From: an alpha proteobacterium BAL199
GTDB lineage: Bacteria; Pseudomonadota; Alphaproteobacteria; Thalassobaculales; Thalassobaculaceae
Direction: 5' to 3'
Length of the DNA: 64,000 nucleotides
Assembly (NCBI GenBank): GCA_000171835.1
Contig: ABHC01000010.1
Location: 146,287-210,286 of the forward strand
This document shows positions 26,378 through 34,335 of the stretch, in pieces. The notes under the pieces are model-generated. The model was not told the DNA's origin. It did not search any database and worked only from the letters and a program-made list of their open reading frames with translations. The translations under genes were made by a program, and so were the position numbers. Numbering within the stretch: the stretch's first letter is position 1; each line of letters begins with the position of its first letter.

Positions 26378-26812
26378 TCAGAGTCCGGCGCTGCGGAATG
26401 CTTTTTCCAGCGCCCGAAAGGCAAGCTGCATGGAGCCGTGCCGGTTGGTGAACGACCGCGCCGGCTCCAGCGCCGCCAGATCAGTGAACGCGCCGCCAGG
26501 CGGTGGACCGCCCTTGGTCAGCATCGCCTCCATCTCGGCCGCCGCGCGGCGCACCTCGGCCACGGTCAACCCCACCACGGCGGTGCCGACCACCGACGCC
26601 GCAGCACTGCCCAGCGCACAGGCGTCGACCTGCTGGCCGTAGTCGGTGATCCGGCTGCCATCCAGCACCACCTGGACCTTGATGCGCGACCCGCAGGCCC
26701 GGCTGTAGGCCGATCCCGACGCCGTCGGCTCCGGGATCACATGACCGTCGCGGACAATGGTCGCCGCCAGATCGAGCAGGCGGTCCTGGTACACGGCGTC
26801 GAGGGTTGTCAC
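26378..26812 (-). CDS. NifU/IscU-like Fe-S scaffold-related protein
   Basis: 144 residues with the fold and order of U-type scaffolds: first Cys in SRACGSRIKV, second in VDACALGSAAASV. The position of the third ligand Cys is Ser (RHGSMQLAF), so a canonical three-Cys scaffold site is absent. It starts 14 bases after the sufE stop, in the same operon, supporting a role in Fe-S assembly or sulfur transfer. Related alphaproteobacterial proteins also seem to lack the third Cys (from memory), so this is probably a family trait rather than decay. Confidence 0.75.
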   Translation of the reverse strand: MTTLDAVYQDRLLDLAATIVRDGHVIPEPTASGSAYSRACGSRIKVQVVLDGSRITDYGQQVDACALGSAAASVVGTAVVGLTVAEVRRAAAEMEAMLTKGGPPPGGAFTDLAALEPARSFTNRHGSMQLAFRALEKAFRSAGL

Positions 26813-26826
26813 CGCCGCCGCACTCC

Positions 26827-27279
26827 TCAGGCTGCCGCGTCGAGCTCGGCCTGGGCACGGCCCTTGATCGCCGTCAGCATGGCACCCAGGCCGTTCTTAC
26901 GGGTCGGCGACAGGTGGGCGTCCAGCCCGATTTCGGCGATGAAATCCGGTTCGGTGGCCACGATCTCGCCCGGCGTCCGGTTCGAATAGACCCGCAGCAG
27001 CACCGCGATGATGCCCGACACGATGGCAGCATCGCTGATCGCGTGGAACACCAGCCGGCCGTCACGCTTCTCGCCAACCAGCCAGACCTGCGACTGGCAG
27101 CCCTTCAGCTTGAACTCGTCGCGCCGGTACTCCTCGGGAAACTCGGGAAGCTTGCGGCCAAGGTCGATCAGGTACTGGTAGCGTTCCATCCAATCGTCAA
27201 AGAACGCGAACTCCCCGATCAGGTCCTCCTGCTCCTCGGCGATCGACGATGCGGCAGCGGTCATGGTCCCAGCGTTCAT
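26827..27279 (-). CDS. sufE: SufE-type cysteine desulfurase activator
   Basis: 150-residue SufE family protein that accepts persulfide sulfur from a SufS-type desulfurase. The acceptor Cys lies in LKGCQSQVWL, and the C-terminal GLDAHLSPTRKNGLGAM is diagnostic. The start ATG 27279 follows aggagg about 11 bases upstream; a second ATG five codons in is possible. No sufBCDS genes are nearby. First gene of a two-gene unit with the NifU-like gene. Confidence 0.92.
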   Translation of the reverse strand: MNAGTMTAAASSIAEEQEDLIGEFAFFDDWMERYQYLIDLGRKLPEFPEEYRRDEFKLKGCQSQVWLVGEKRDGRLVFHAISDAAIVSGIIAVLLRVYSNRTPGEIVATEPDFIAEIGLDAHLSPTRKNGLGAMLTAIKGRAQAELDAAA

Positions 27280-27354
27280 ACGGCAGCAATCCTCCTGCCC
27301 CTCAGGTGGCGCGGATCGCAGCGCCTGTCAACGCATCGCCGAGGTCAACGGCCG

Positions 27355-28077
27355 TCACTTTATGCAGAGAAAGCCTTCGAAGCACACGTATTTGAAGACG
27401 GTCTGAATATCCTGAAACCCAGCGCGACGGAGCAAGTCTAGATTTCCTTCGGTGGAGAACGGTTCCAGTATGCCCTTAAGAGATTCTGATTTATTCAAAA
27501 TTTCTTCGCCGGTGAATCCATTGCCGCGCTTGAACGCGGTGTAGAGTTGGTTATTGATGTCCTGGAAGCGCGCGTCCGGGCCGCGGACTTTTTCGAATAG
27601 AATCAAAGCGCCCCCCCACTCCAGGGCTTCGTACAGCTTGTTCAAGACCGCCTGTCGGAACTTCGGGGCGATAAACTGCATCGTGTAGTACGCGACGATG
27701 AGATCACACGGATCAAGCTCCTTGAACACGATGTCCGTCAGTTCGAAGCTAACCGGATCGCCCGGACGTTGCCGCCCTGTCGCTGCTTCGATCATCGCCG
27801 GTTCATTGTCGAGTCCGACAAACTGGATACCGGTCTTGTGCCGGTTGTGATCGACCAGCCGAGCCATCAACTCGCCGGTCGACGTCCCAATCTCATAACA
27901 AAGACTGTCAGACCGCAGAAAGAAGTCGCTCAGTTGACACACCAACGCGTGCCCTTCGTCATACATCGGAACCGACCGTCGGATATGCTCGACAAAGCGC
28001 TTGGGGACCTCGCCACCGAATGACCAGTGCGCTCGGTTGGCGAGGATCGAATCGCCCGCATCAGCACTCGTGTGTGT
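27355..28077 (-). pseudogene. CmoA-like methyltransferase, main part, 5' end cut by ISL3 element
   Basis: Class I SAM-dependent methyltransferase fold resembling CmoA (carboxy-SAM synthase). Shared features are RRSVPMYDEGH at the N-terminus, motif I YEIGTSTGEL, GLDNEPAMIEAA, TMQFIAPKFRQAVLNKLYEAL, GGALILFEK and a C-terminal GNGFTGEEIL...LLRRAGF. The frame is open from the IS boundary at 28077 but has no start codon before ATG 27966, which would omit 46 N-terminal residues. Excising the IS and one 8-bp duplication joins this in frame to ATG 29607, giving 249 residues, close to E. coli CmoA. DNA here is AT-richer (27361-27420 is about 43% GC by hand count) than flanking genes, suggesting transfer. 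Confidence 0.75.
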
Positions 28078-28100
28078 GGCTCTTTTGAATTTCGAGTGGG

Positions 28101-29327
28101 CTATGCGGCCTGCGGGTTGATCCGGGTGAAGTCGAGTTTTCCGGCGATGAGGAAGAGTACGGTGCGCATGGTGGCGAACCGGGTGTAGCCGCGGGCCTTG
28201 CGTTTGGCGGCCTGAAACAGGCCATTGAGCGCCTCGATGAAGCCGTTGGTCTGGCGGGTCTGGGTCCAGGCGACGATGCCGTCGAAGTGCCTACGGATCA
28301 TCCTGGCGACGTCTTTCATCGGCTCGACCTTGGAACGCAGGACGTTGGTGCACCACTGCTTGAGCATGGCGGAGACGACGTTGATCTGCTTGCGCTCGAG
28401 GATGTCGCGCAAATTCTCACGGTAGAGCCAGGCGCGCGGCGTGCGTTTGGTGGCGACCTGAGCGATCAACGCGTCAAGGTCGGCCCGGCCCTCGTCAGTC
28501 AGCCGGTCGCGGTCTTTGAGCAGCTTCCAGCGCAGCCCCTTGAGGCTCGGATCGGTTCGCTGCTCGATGCGCCTGGTCTGATCGACGGCGGCGGACGCAT
28601 GGGCGACGACGTGGAATTTGTCGAAGGTGATGCGCGCGTTGGGCAACTGCCTGGCCACGCCCTTGATGAAGGCCGGCGACATGTCGATGCTCACCGAGCG
28701 GACCTGCTCGGGCATGGCTTTGTGCTCGGCCAGGTATTCGGCGAAGTGGGTGATGGTTTTGGCGTCCTTGCCTTCGGTGACGAACACCACCTTGCGCTCA
28801 TCCATATCGGCGGCGATGGTCAGGTAGTTGTGGCCGCGCCGGCAGGAGGTCTCGTCGATCGCCACCGCCGTCACCGTCGACAGATCGGCCTCGGCCAGGG
28901 CGAGATCGACATAGCGCGAACAGATCGCATGGACGCGATGCCAGGACAGGCCGACCAGCTTGGCCACGGCGGCAAAGGTCATCTGCCGGGCCATGGCCAG
29001 CACCAGCGCCTCGAACAGCAGGGTGAAGCCGGCGAGCTTGCCGAACCACTCGGGCTCGACCTGCACGACCCGCCCGTCGGGCAGCTTCACGCGAGGCGTT
29101 CTGACCTCCAGGAAGCATTCGTGCTGGAAGAAGTTCAGATGCCGCAGGCGCTTGATCTGGGTGTCGTGGACCGGATGCACGCCTGCCACGCCGGCCGCCG
29201 GAAACCGTGTCCCGGCGACGAAATCGACACCGATCGTCAGGGTCTTCTCGGCCGCGTCGAAGTCGACGCCGTTGACGTACCACGGCTCGGCAATGCCCAA
29301 GGCCACCTCGAAGAGTTGGTTCTGCAT
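28101..29327 (-). CDS. ISL3-family transposase
   Basis: 408 residues. The N-terminal zinc-finger-like region of many ISL3 enzymes is degenerate here. A helix-turn-helix (residues about 105-140, FAAVAKLVGLSWHRVHAI) precedes the DDE catalytic domain: Asp in VAIDETSCRRGHNYLT, Asp in VSIDMSPAFIKGV and Glu in TNGFIEALNGLFQ. All three catalytic residues are present, so the enzyme may be active. MQNQLFEV at 29327 is the likely start. Its stop codon abuts the left terminal repeat. Confidence 0.92.
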   Translation of the reverse strand: MQNQLFEVALGIAEPWYVNGVDFDAAEKTLTIGVDFVAGTRFPAAGVAGVHPVHDTQIKRLRHLNFFQHECFLEVRTPRVKLPDGRVVQVEPEWFGKLAGFTLLFEALVLAMARQMTFAAVAKLVGLSWHRVHAICSRYVDLALAEADLSTVTAVAIDETSCRRGHNYLTIAADMDERKVVFVTEGKDAKTITHFAEYLAEHKAMPEQVRSVSIDMSPAFIKGVARQLPNARITFDKFHVVAHASAAVDQTRRIEQRTDPSLKGLRWKLLKDRDRLTDEGRADLDALIAQVATKRTPRAWLYRENLRDILERKQINVVSAMLKQWCTNVLRSKVEPMKDVARMIRRHFDGIVAWTQTRQTNGFIEALNGLFQAAKRKARGYTRFATMRTVLFLIAGKLDFTRINPQAA

Positions 29328-29353
29328 GCCCCGCACTCGCCTCCAGAGCCCCA

Positions 29354-29468
29354 CCTGCCTTCTGCGTGGCCAGGCGGGGATCGGCCATCAAGGACGCTTC
29401 GCGCCGCTGCGCGGTGGCCTCCGGCCATCCTTGACCGCCGATCCCCGCCTGGCCCCGCAGAAGGCAGG
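29354..29468. repeat. Large imperfect hairpin inside the ISL3 element
   Basis: Arms 29354-29394 and 29428-29468 (41 bases each, only a few mismatches) around a 33-base GC-rich loop, located between the transposase start and the right terminal repeat. As RNA or single-stranded DNA this would be a very stable stem. It could limit read-through into the transposase gene, or be a separate small repeat carried by the IS. Confidence 0.75.
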
Positions 29469-29572
29469 TCGGGACGAAGGGATGGTCTCGCCGGTCGAAC
29501 AAAGGGATCGATGCAGGCCCGTCGTCAGGCCCCAGCTCGACAGCCGCTACCCACTCGGATTTCAAAAGAGGC

Positions 29573-29607
29573 GTGTGTGTCTTAGTGTCTTTCTCGGCAG
29601 GTGGCAT
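29573..29607 (-). pseudogene. CmoA-like gene, 5' fragment (start codon and first codons)
   Basis: Minus-strand ATG at 29607 followed by codons for MPPAEKDTK, then the target-duplication sequence acacacac. When one copy of the duplication is joined to the main part at 28077 the frame continues as THTSADAGDSILANRAHW and on into the CmoA-like protein. As it stands, translation from this ATG runs into the IS. The native upstream gene was the CmoB-like gene. Confidence 0.8.
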
Positions 29608-29728
29608 ATCGTCCTCGAACCCGAATGTTTTAAAGAGAATGGGGCTGGTTCGTCAAATCGCATCCTGTATACGATCAGCATACAGCTCAAGCAGTCATCG
29701 AACGAATGTATGCCGACGACAAACAATC

Positions 29729-30808
29729 CTTGCCTATCCGGTTGTTACCCACACCCACTAAATGTAGGGTGAGTCCATTCTCCCGAGTAGAGCCCGTCGA
29801 AGGTCGGCGCTGCGGCCCCGCCGGCGATTCCGAGCAGTGAGCGGAACGAGTTGAACGGATAGAAGCGCCGATTGAAGCGGAACGTGAACTCGTTGAGGTA
29901 GGCTTGCAGATGCTTGGCACTGACGCCGTGATGGATGCCATTGATCCAGGTCTTCAGATTGGCGAAGACCAAGTGGATGATCGGCAGGAATTCCTCTGCG
30001 ATCTCCGGGTCTCCGCATTCGGCGATCGCGTGGTGGTCGAATCCGCGCTTGCGAAGCCCGGCATAGCCGCTCCAGTCGTCGGTGACGATCAGCGATCCGG
30101 GAGCAACGGCGTTTTCGACGAAACTGCCGAGCGAATTGGCGCTGCGGTCGGGGACGACGGCGAGACGAACGCGTCCCGCGTAGCGACCGTCTTTCCGATT
30201 GTCGAGTTTGGTTCCCGGCTTGCGGCGACGCACCTCCACGGCGCAGGAGACGAGAACCTTGTGATGGACTCCCCGGCCCTCGCCTCGGGTGCGCCCTCCA
30301 ACCCACGTTTCATCCACTTCGACATGCTCTTGCGGCTTGCCGCCAATCTTGTCGCGCTCTGGGCGCACCATCGCGGCGCGGAGCTTGTGAAGGATGCCGA
30401 ATGCAGTCTCATAGCGCGACAGGCCGAGTTGCCGTTGAAATTGAACGGCCGACATTCCGGGCGTCTGGCTGGCCATCAGGTAAGCCGCCCAGAACCAGGT
30501 CGACAACGGCGTGTGACTGCGCTCCATGACAGTCCCAGCCATCAGGCTTACGTCTTTGCGACAGGCGCGGCAGCGCAGAACGCCCGGACGCGCCTCGAAA
30601 CGGAACGGTTCGCCGACAACGCCGCATCTCGGGCAGACGAACCCACCATTCCAGCGGGCCTTTTCGAGATATGCAGCACAGGCCGCGTCGTCGGGAAAAA
30701 AGCACTGAAATTCCGGCAGCGACTGCGGAAACGGCAGATCTTCTCGGGCCAGGACATCCATGCCAAACGCTAGATCTAGTGGGCATGGGAGTCAACCGGA
30801 TAGGCAAG
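29729..30808 (-). mobile_element. IS1595-family insertion sequence with intact ends
   Basis: 1080-bp element with imperfect terminal inverted repeats: from 29729 inward and from 30808 inward on the other strand, the first 16 bases are identical (cttgcctatccggttg) and 32 of 39 match overall. Flanking 8-bp direct repeats are aaacaatc at 29721-29728 and 30809-30816, the size expected for this family. It inserted near the 3' end of the CmoB-like gene. Confidence 0.93.
29745..30761 (-). CDS. IS1595-family (ISXO2-like) transposase
   Basis: 338 residues. An N-terminal zinc-ribbon (CPRCG at about residue 43, then CRACRKDVS) is followed by an ISXO2-like transposase domain. The catalytic region has VDETWVGG, a second acidic site in VTDDWSGYAGL and the HLVFANLKTWINGIHHGVSAKHL region, with N in place of the usual E typical of part of this family. 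ATG 30761 and TAA 29745 fit inside the element ends. It appears complete and potentially active. Confidence 0.9.
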   Translation of the reverse strand: MDVLAREDLPFPQSLPEFQCFFPDDAACAAYLEKARWNGGFVCPRCGVVGEPFRFEARPGVLRCRACRKDVSLMAGTVMERSHTPLSTWFWAAYLMASQTPGMSAVQFQRQLGLSRYETAFGILHKLRAAMVRPERDKIGGKPQEHVEVDETWVGGRTRGEGRGVHHKVLVSCAVEVRRRKPGTKLDNRKDGRYAGRVRLAVVPDRSANSLGSFVENAVAPGSLIVTDDWSGYAGLRKRGFDHHAIAECGDPEIAEEFLPIIHLVFANLKTWINGIHHGVSAKHLQAYLNEFTFRFNRRFYPFNSFRSLLGIAGGAAAPTFDGLYSGEWTHPTFSGCG

Positions 30809-31838
30809 AAACAATCATCTTGCGTGCCGGTGCGGTGGGGCGTTCGCTGGTCATCCGCTGTTCCCATTCCGGCAGTTCGTGAACGGTCCACCCACGCTGC
30901 CCTAAGTACCGAAGCAACCAAACATCCGGTATCGGACTACCGGCCAGCCACCCTGATTCAGCTTCTTCCGGCGAATGCAGATCGCGGCTCTCAAAATCAT
31001 ACTCCAAAACCAAATTACCTCTGGTCTGGAGAAGTAAATCAAGCGAACTACGCAGCGGCCATAGATAATAAAGGAGTCCGAGCGCTATGCATACATCCGC
31101 TTTATTCAAAATAGCGGCGTGTCGCTCCACTAGATAATTGTTAACAAGATGAATTTTATCCTCGACCCCGTAGTATCGTGCAAAGAACTTCGTGCGCAAA
31201 CAGAACAGAGGATCCGGTTCAACCATGTATACTTGGGCGCCTTCGCGCGCCGCCGTCAGGCCGAAATATCCGTCTGCCGGTCCAATGTCAAAAACCGTCC
31301 GGTTGTCGAATGCCGGCAACCACGGTCGGAGAAGCTCCATCTGAAAAATGTTATGATCGGATGCGGTGACGGGTGAGTTGCGCTTGATGTGACCCGTGTC
31401 AAACGTCCCCCGGCCATCCAGGAGCGGCATGTTGTGTCGCCAGCCACCAGGGCCGCAGAACTTGACCAAGAGCCGTTCGAACTCATCGCCCTCTTTTGGT
31501 ATCGATCCTTTGAGGGCCTCGTGCAGGGTATTCAAACGGTGCAGCTGGGCCCGTAGTTCACGCATCCGGGAGTCAACCGCTGGATCCTTGGCCTGCCTAT
31601 CAAGCTTGTGGCTGAGTCGGTCGCGTTCCGCTGCAAGAAGCCCAAAGTCGCGGCCTCGAAACGCGGTCTTCTGGAGGAAGCCGCCATCGACCGGAGCATA
31701 GTCGGAGGCAGCAAGCGACCAACGAGCCATCTGATGCGCCCGTACATCATGATTGCCGATATATAGCATCGCCGCGGTCTCACGCAGTGTCGCAAGAGCG
31801 CCTGGGTGTTCGAGCAAGCTGTGCACTTTGGTCCTCAC
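30792..31838 (-). CDS. CmoB-like (DUF1698-type) methyltransferase with IS-altered C-terminus
   Basis: About 348 residues. The C-terminal half is a class I methyltransferase resembling CmoB: motif I VFDIGPADGYFGL, the acidic YMVEPDPLF, then CIALGLLYYLWPLRSSLDLLL and GNLVLEYDF, and a late PDVWLLRYLGQRGW like the FIPS-type segment of CmoB. The N-terminal half holds a basic coiled-coil-like stretch. The IS1595 insertion replaces the native tail (VCRRHTFVR, native stop 29695-29697) with SCLSG and a stop inside the IS, so the fold is probably intact. The start is uncertain: GTG 31838 is my choice, while the frame stays open to TTG 31904. AT-rich like its CmoA-like neighbour. Confidence 0.65.
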   Translation of the reverse strand: MRTKVHSLLEHPGALATLRETAAMLYIGNHDVRAHQMARWSLAASDYAPVDGGFLQKTAFRGRDFGLLAAERDRLSHKLDRQAKDPAVDSRMRELRAQLHRLNTLHEALKGSIPKEGDEFERLLVKFCGPGGWRHNMPLLDGRGTFDTGHIKRNSPVTASDHNIFQMELLRPWLPAFDNRTVFDIGPADGYFGLTAAREGAQVYMVEPDPLFCLRTKFFARYYGVEDKIHLVNNYLVERHAAILNKADVCIALGLLYYLWPLRSSLDLLLQTRGNLVLEYDFESRDLHSPEEAESGWLAGSPIPDVWLLRYLGQRGWTVHELPEWEQRMTSERPTAPARKMIVSCLSG

Positions 31839-32032
31839 TGTCGGGCATCGACACGCCGTCTGTATGACGAACAGAATCACACCGCCACAATCGTTATGTC
31901 GCAACCCTGTCGGACACGCTTGTAATTGCTCACCACCAAGCAGCGTCGTTGCTGATCTCGACCACGCGCTTCGCCGTCAGTAGCGGTGGATACTGTTCGT
32001 TCAAATTCGAACTAATTCGTATTGGCCCATCG

Positions 32033-33169
32033 TCACGTCCCCGCCCCGCGCGCCGCGACCGGCCAGAGGCATTCCACGACCCCATTCTCCAATCCGCCAC
32101 GTACCCCGACGTACCAGTCGTGCAGGTTCACCGTCGGATCGACGTGCCCCGGAACCAGCCACACCCGGTCGCCAAGGCCGAGCTTGGCCGCACCTGCGCC
32201 GAGCGACAGCTTGCCGTGCTCGTCCGCGGCACCGGCATAGCTGACGTCCGGACGCTTCCACAGCGTCGGAAGCCCCGAATCGATGGCCGACGCCTTGTGA
32301 CCGGCATCAACTACGGCCCGGCCCGGGGCGCTGGCGCTCATGACCGTCGAAGCGACAAACAGCGCGTGTTCGAACTCGGTGCGCTCCACGCCGGAATCGT
32401 CGAGATTGCGGGCGTAGTCAGCGTCCAGGAAGCAGTACGACCCCGGCTGCAACTCGTTCCACAGGCCGGTCTCGGTCTCGAACCGGAAGCTGCCGGTACC
32501 GGCCCCGCCGATGGTCCGACAGTCGAACCCGGCGGCTCCCAGCTTTTCCGAGGTGGTCTGCACCGCCTGGGCGGCCGTGACGATCGCCGCCCGACGCTCG
32601 CGGTGGCCGCGGATGTGCTGAGCCGAGCCGTGATAGGCCTGCAGTCCCTCGAACACCAGGCCCGGCGTGTCGGCGATGTACTTCGCGAGCTCGACCGCCG
32701 GGGCTCCGGGCATCACCCCGCAGCGCGCAGCCCCTACATCGATCTCGACCAGCACGTGAAGCTCGACCTGGGCTCGGCGCGCCGCCTCCCCATAGGCCTT
32801 CACCTGGATCGGATCGTCGGCGCACACCCCGATCCAGGCACGACGGGCCAGCGCCGCCAGCCGCGCCACCTTGTTGGCTCCGACGATCTGGTTGGAGACC
32901 AGCACGTTGTTGATCCCACCGTGCACCAGCACCTCGGCCTCGCCGACCTTCTGGCAGCACTGGCCGACCGCCCCGCGCTGCATCTGCTGGCGGGCGACCG
33001 CCGGCGACTTGTGGGTCTTGGCGTGTGGCCGGACCCGGATCCCGGTGTCGTGTGAGAACGCCGCCATCCGGTCGAGATTGCGCTCGAACGCGTCGAGGTC
33101 GATGACCAGGGCCGGCGTGTCGATCGCATCGGTCGGATCGCCGACACGGGCGGGAGGGGGTGTGGTCAT
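32033..33169 (-). CDS. 3-hydroxyaspartate aldolase-like DSD1-family PLP enzyme
   Basis: 378 residues of the fold-III PLP family that includes D-threonine aldolase, D-serine dehydratase and 3-hydroxyaspartate aldolases. The PLP lysine is K51 in RPHAKTHK. The C-terminal metal pair is His342-x-Asp344 (PGHVDPTVN); aldolases carry H-x-D where D-serine dehydratases carry H-x-C, so an aldolase cleaving a beta-hydroxy amino acid to glycine and an aldehyde or glyoxylate is favoured. The exact substrate is not determined. MTTPPPARV at 33169 is the chosen start; no bhc-cluster partners are adjacent. Confidence 0.8.
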   Translation of the reverse strand: MTTPPPARVGDPTDAIDTPALVIDLDAFERNLDRMAAFSHDTGIRVRPHAKTHKSPAVARQQMQRGAVGQCCQKVGEAEVLVHGGINNVLVSNQIVGANKVARLAALARRAWIGVCADDPIQVKAYGEAARRAQVELHVLVEIDVGAARCGVMPGAPAVELAKYIADTPGLVFEGLQAYHGSAQHIRGHRERRAAIVTAAQAVQTTSEKLGAAGFDCRTIGGAGTGSFRFETETGLWNELQPGSYCFLDADYARNLDDSGVERTEFEHALFVASTVMSASAPGRAVVDAGHKASAIDSGLPTLWKRPDVSYAGAADEHGKLSLGAGAAKLGLGDRVWLVPGHVDPTVNLHDWYVGVRGGLENGVVECLWPVAARGAGT

Positions 33170-33292
33170 GACAGAGGCTCCTTGGGACACGCAGAACTGG
33201 CGGGGCGAGCATAGCGCCCAACACAGAGTGCTGGACAGGGTCGTTCCACCCACTCCTGCAGAACAATCACCCGGGCGGCGCGGACGCGCGGG

Positions 33293-34330
33293 TCACCCGG
33301 CCTCAAACGCCTCCAGCAACCGTTCGGCCGCCAGCGCCGGCGTGGTCTCGCCGGTCGCGACCGCGGCTTCCAAGGCGCTCGCACGAGCCTTCACGCTGGG
33401 CGACTCCTCCAGCGCCGTCATCAGCCGGTCGCGCACCATCGCCCACATCCAGCGCACCTGCTGGCCGCCGCGCTTCGCGTGGAAGGCATCCATACCGCCG
33501 ACCGTGGCCTGCGACAGCGCCTGGCGGTGCTCCTCCACGGTCTTCCAGACATCGTCGATGCCCTCCTGTGCCAGAGCCGAGCAGGTCAGGACCCTGGGCG
33601 TCCAGTTGGGGTCCGGCGGCTGCAGGATGTGCAGCGCCGTCTTGTACTCGCGCATCGCCTTCATCGCGCGGGGCCTGTTGTCGCCGTCGGCCTTGTTGAC
33701 CACCAGCAGGTCGGCGATCTCCAGGATGCCCTTCTTGATGCCCTGCAACTCGTCGCCCGCACCCGGCAGCATCAGCACCAGGAACAGGTCCACCATCTCG
33801 GCGACCGTCACCTCGGACTGGCCGACCCCGACGGTTTCCACCAGCACCACGTCGTAGCCGGCGGCCTCGACCACCACCATGCTCTCGCGGGTGGCACGCG
33901 CCACCCCGCCCAGGGTGCCGGCCGACGGCGAGGGGCGGATGAAGGCATTGGCATCCTGGCCGAGCGCGGTCATCCGGGTCTTGTCGCCGAGGATCGAGCC
34001 GCCGGATCGTCCGCTGGTCGGGTCGACCGCCAGCACCGCCACCTTTCGGCCCTGGCCGGTTAGGTAGGTGCCCAACGCTTCGATGAAGGTCGACTTGCCG
34101 ACCCCCGGCACCCCGGTGATGCCGACGCGATGAGCGGCCCCGGCGTGCGGCAACAGGCGGACCAGCATGTCCTGGGCCTGCGCGCGGTGCTCGGCCTTGC
34201 GGCTTTCCACCAGGGTGATGGCTCGCGCCACGGTGGCGCGGTCGCCGGCGCGTACGCCCGCCACGTAGTCGTCGACCGACAAGGCCCGCCGTCCGGAGGA
34301 CGGCGACGGTGTGAATTCCGGTCCGGGCAT
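33293..34330 (-). CDS. meaB: Methylmalonyl-CoA mutase-associated GTPase
   Basis: 345-residue G3E-type GTPase (MeaB/ArgK). It protects and reloads adenosylcobalamin on methylmalonyl-CoA mutase. The Walker A GVPGVGKSTFIE, the switch region TVGVGQSE and NKADGDN are clear. It begins 5 bases after the mutB stop, the last gene of the mutA-mutB-meaB unit. Confidence 0.93.
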   Translation of the reverse strand: MPGPEFTPSPSSGRRALSVDDYVAGVRAGDRATVARAITLVESRKAEHRAQAQDMLVRLLPHAGAAHRVGITGVPGVGKSTFIEALGTYLTGQGRKVAVLAVDPTSGRSGGSILGDKTRMTALGQDANAFIRPSPSAGTLGGVARATRESMVVVEAAGYDVVLVETVGVGQSEVTVAEMVDLFLVLMLPGAGDELQGIKKGILEIADLLVVNKADGDNRPRAMKAMREYKTALHILQPPDPNWTPRVLTCSALAQEGIDDVWKTVEEHRQALSQATVGGMDAFHAKRGGQQVRWMWAMVRDRLMTALEESPSVKARASALEAAVATGETTPALAAERLLEAFEAG

Positions 34331-34335
34331 CGCCG

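Larger units (their letters stand above)
28078..29572 (-). mobile_element. ISL3-family insertion sequence with intact ends
   Basis: 1495-bp element. Terminal inverted repeats match at 20 of 23 positions (28078-28100, starting ggctcttttgaa; and 29550-29572 on the opposite strand). Flanks are identical 8-bp direct repeats, gtgtgtgt at 28070-28077 and 29573-29580, the ISL3 target-duplication size. The repeat is low-complexity, but removing the element plus one copy restores the CmoA-like reading frame exactly, which independently fixes the boundaries. It contains one transposase gene and a large hairpin. Confidence 0.93.

Noticed and set aside
28070..28077. gtgtgtgt as a random dinucleotide run rather than a target duplication
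   Set aside because: Its exact duplication at the other IS end and the perfect frame restoration make the target-duplication reading far better.
28287..29585. 432-codon plus-strand frame across the ISL3 element
   Set aside because: Antisense to the transposase and running through the IS end; not a gene.
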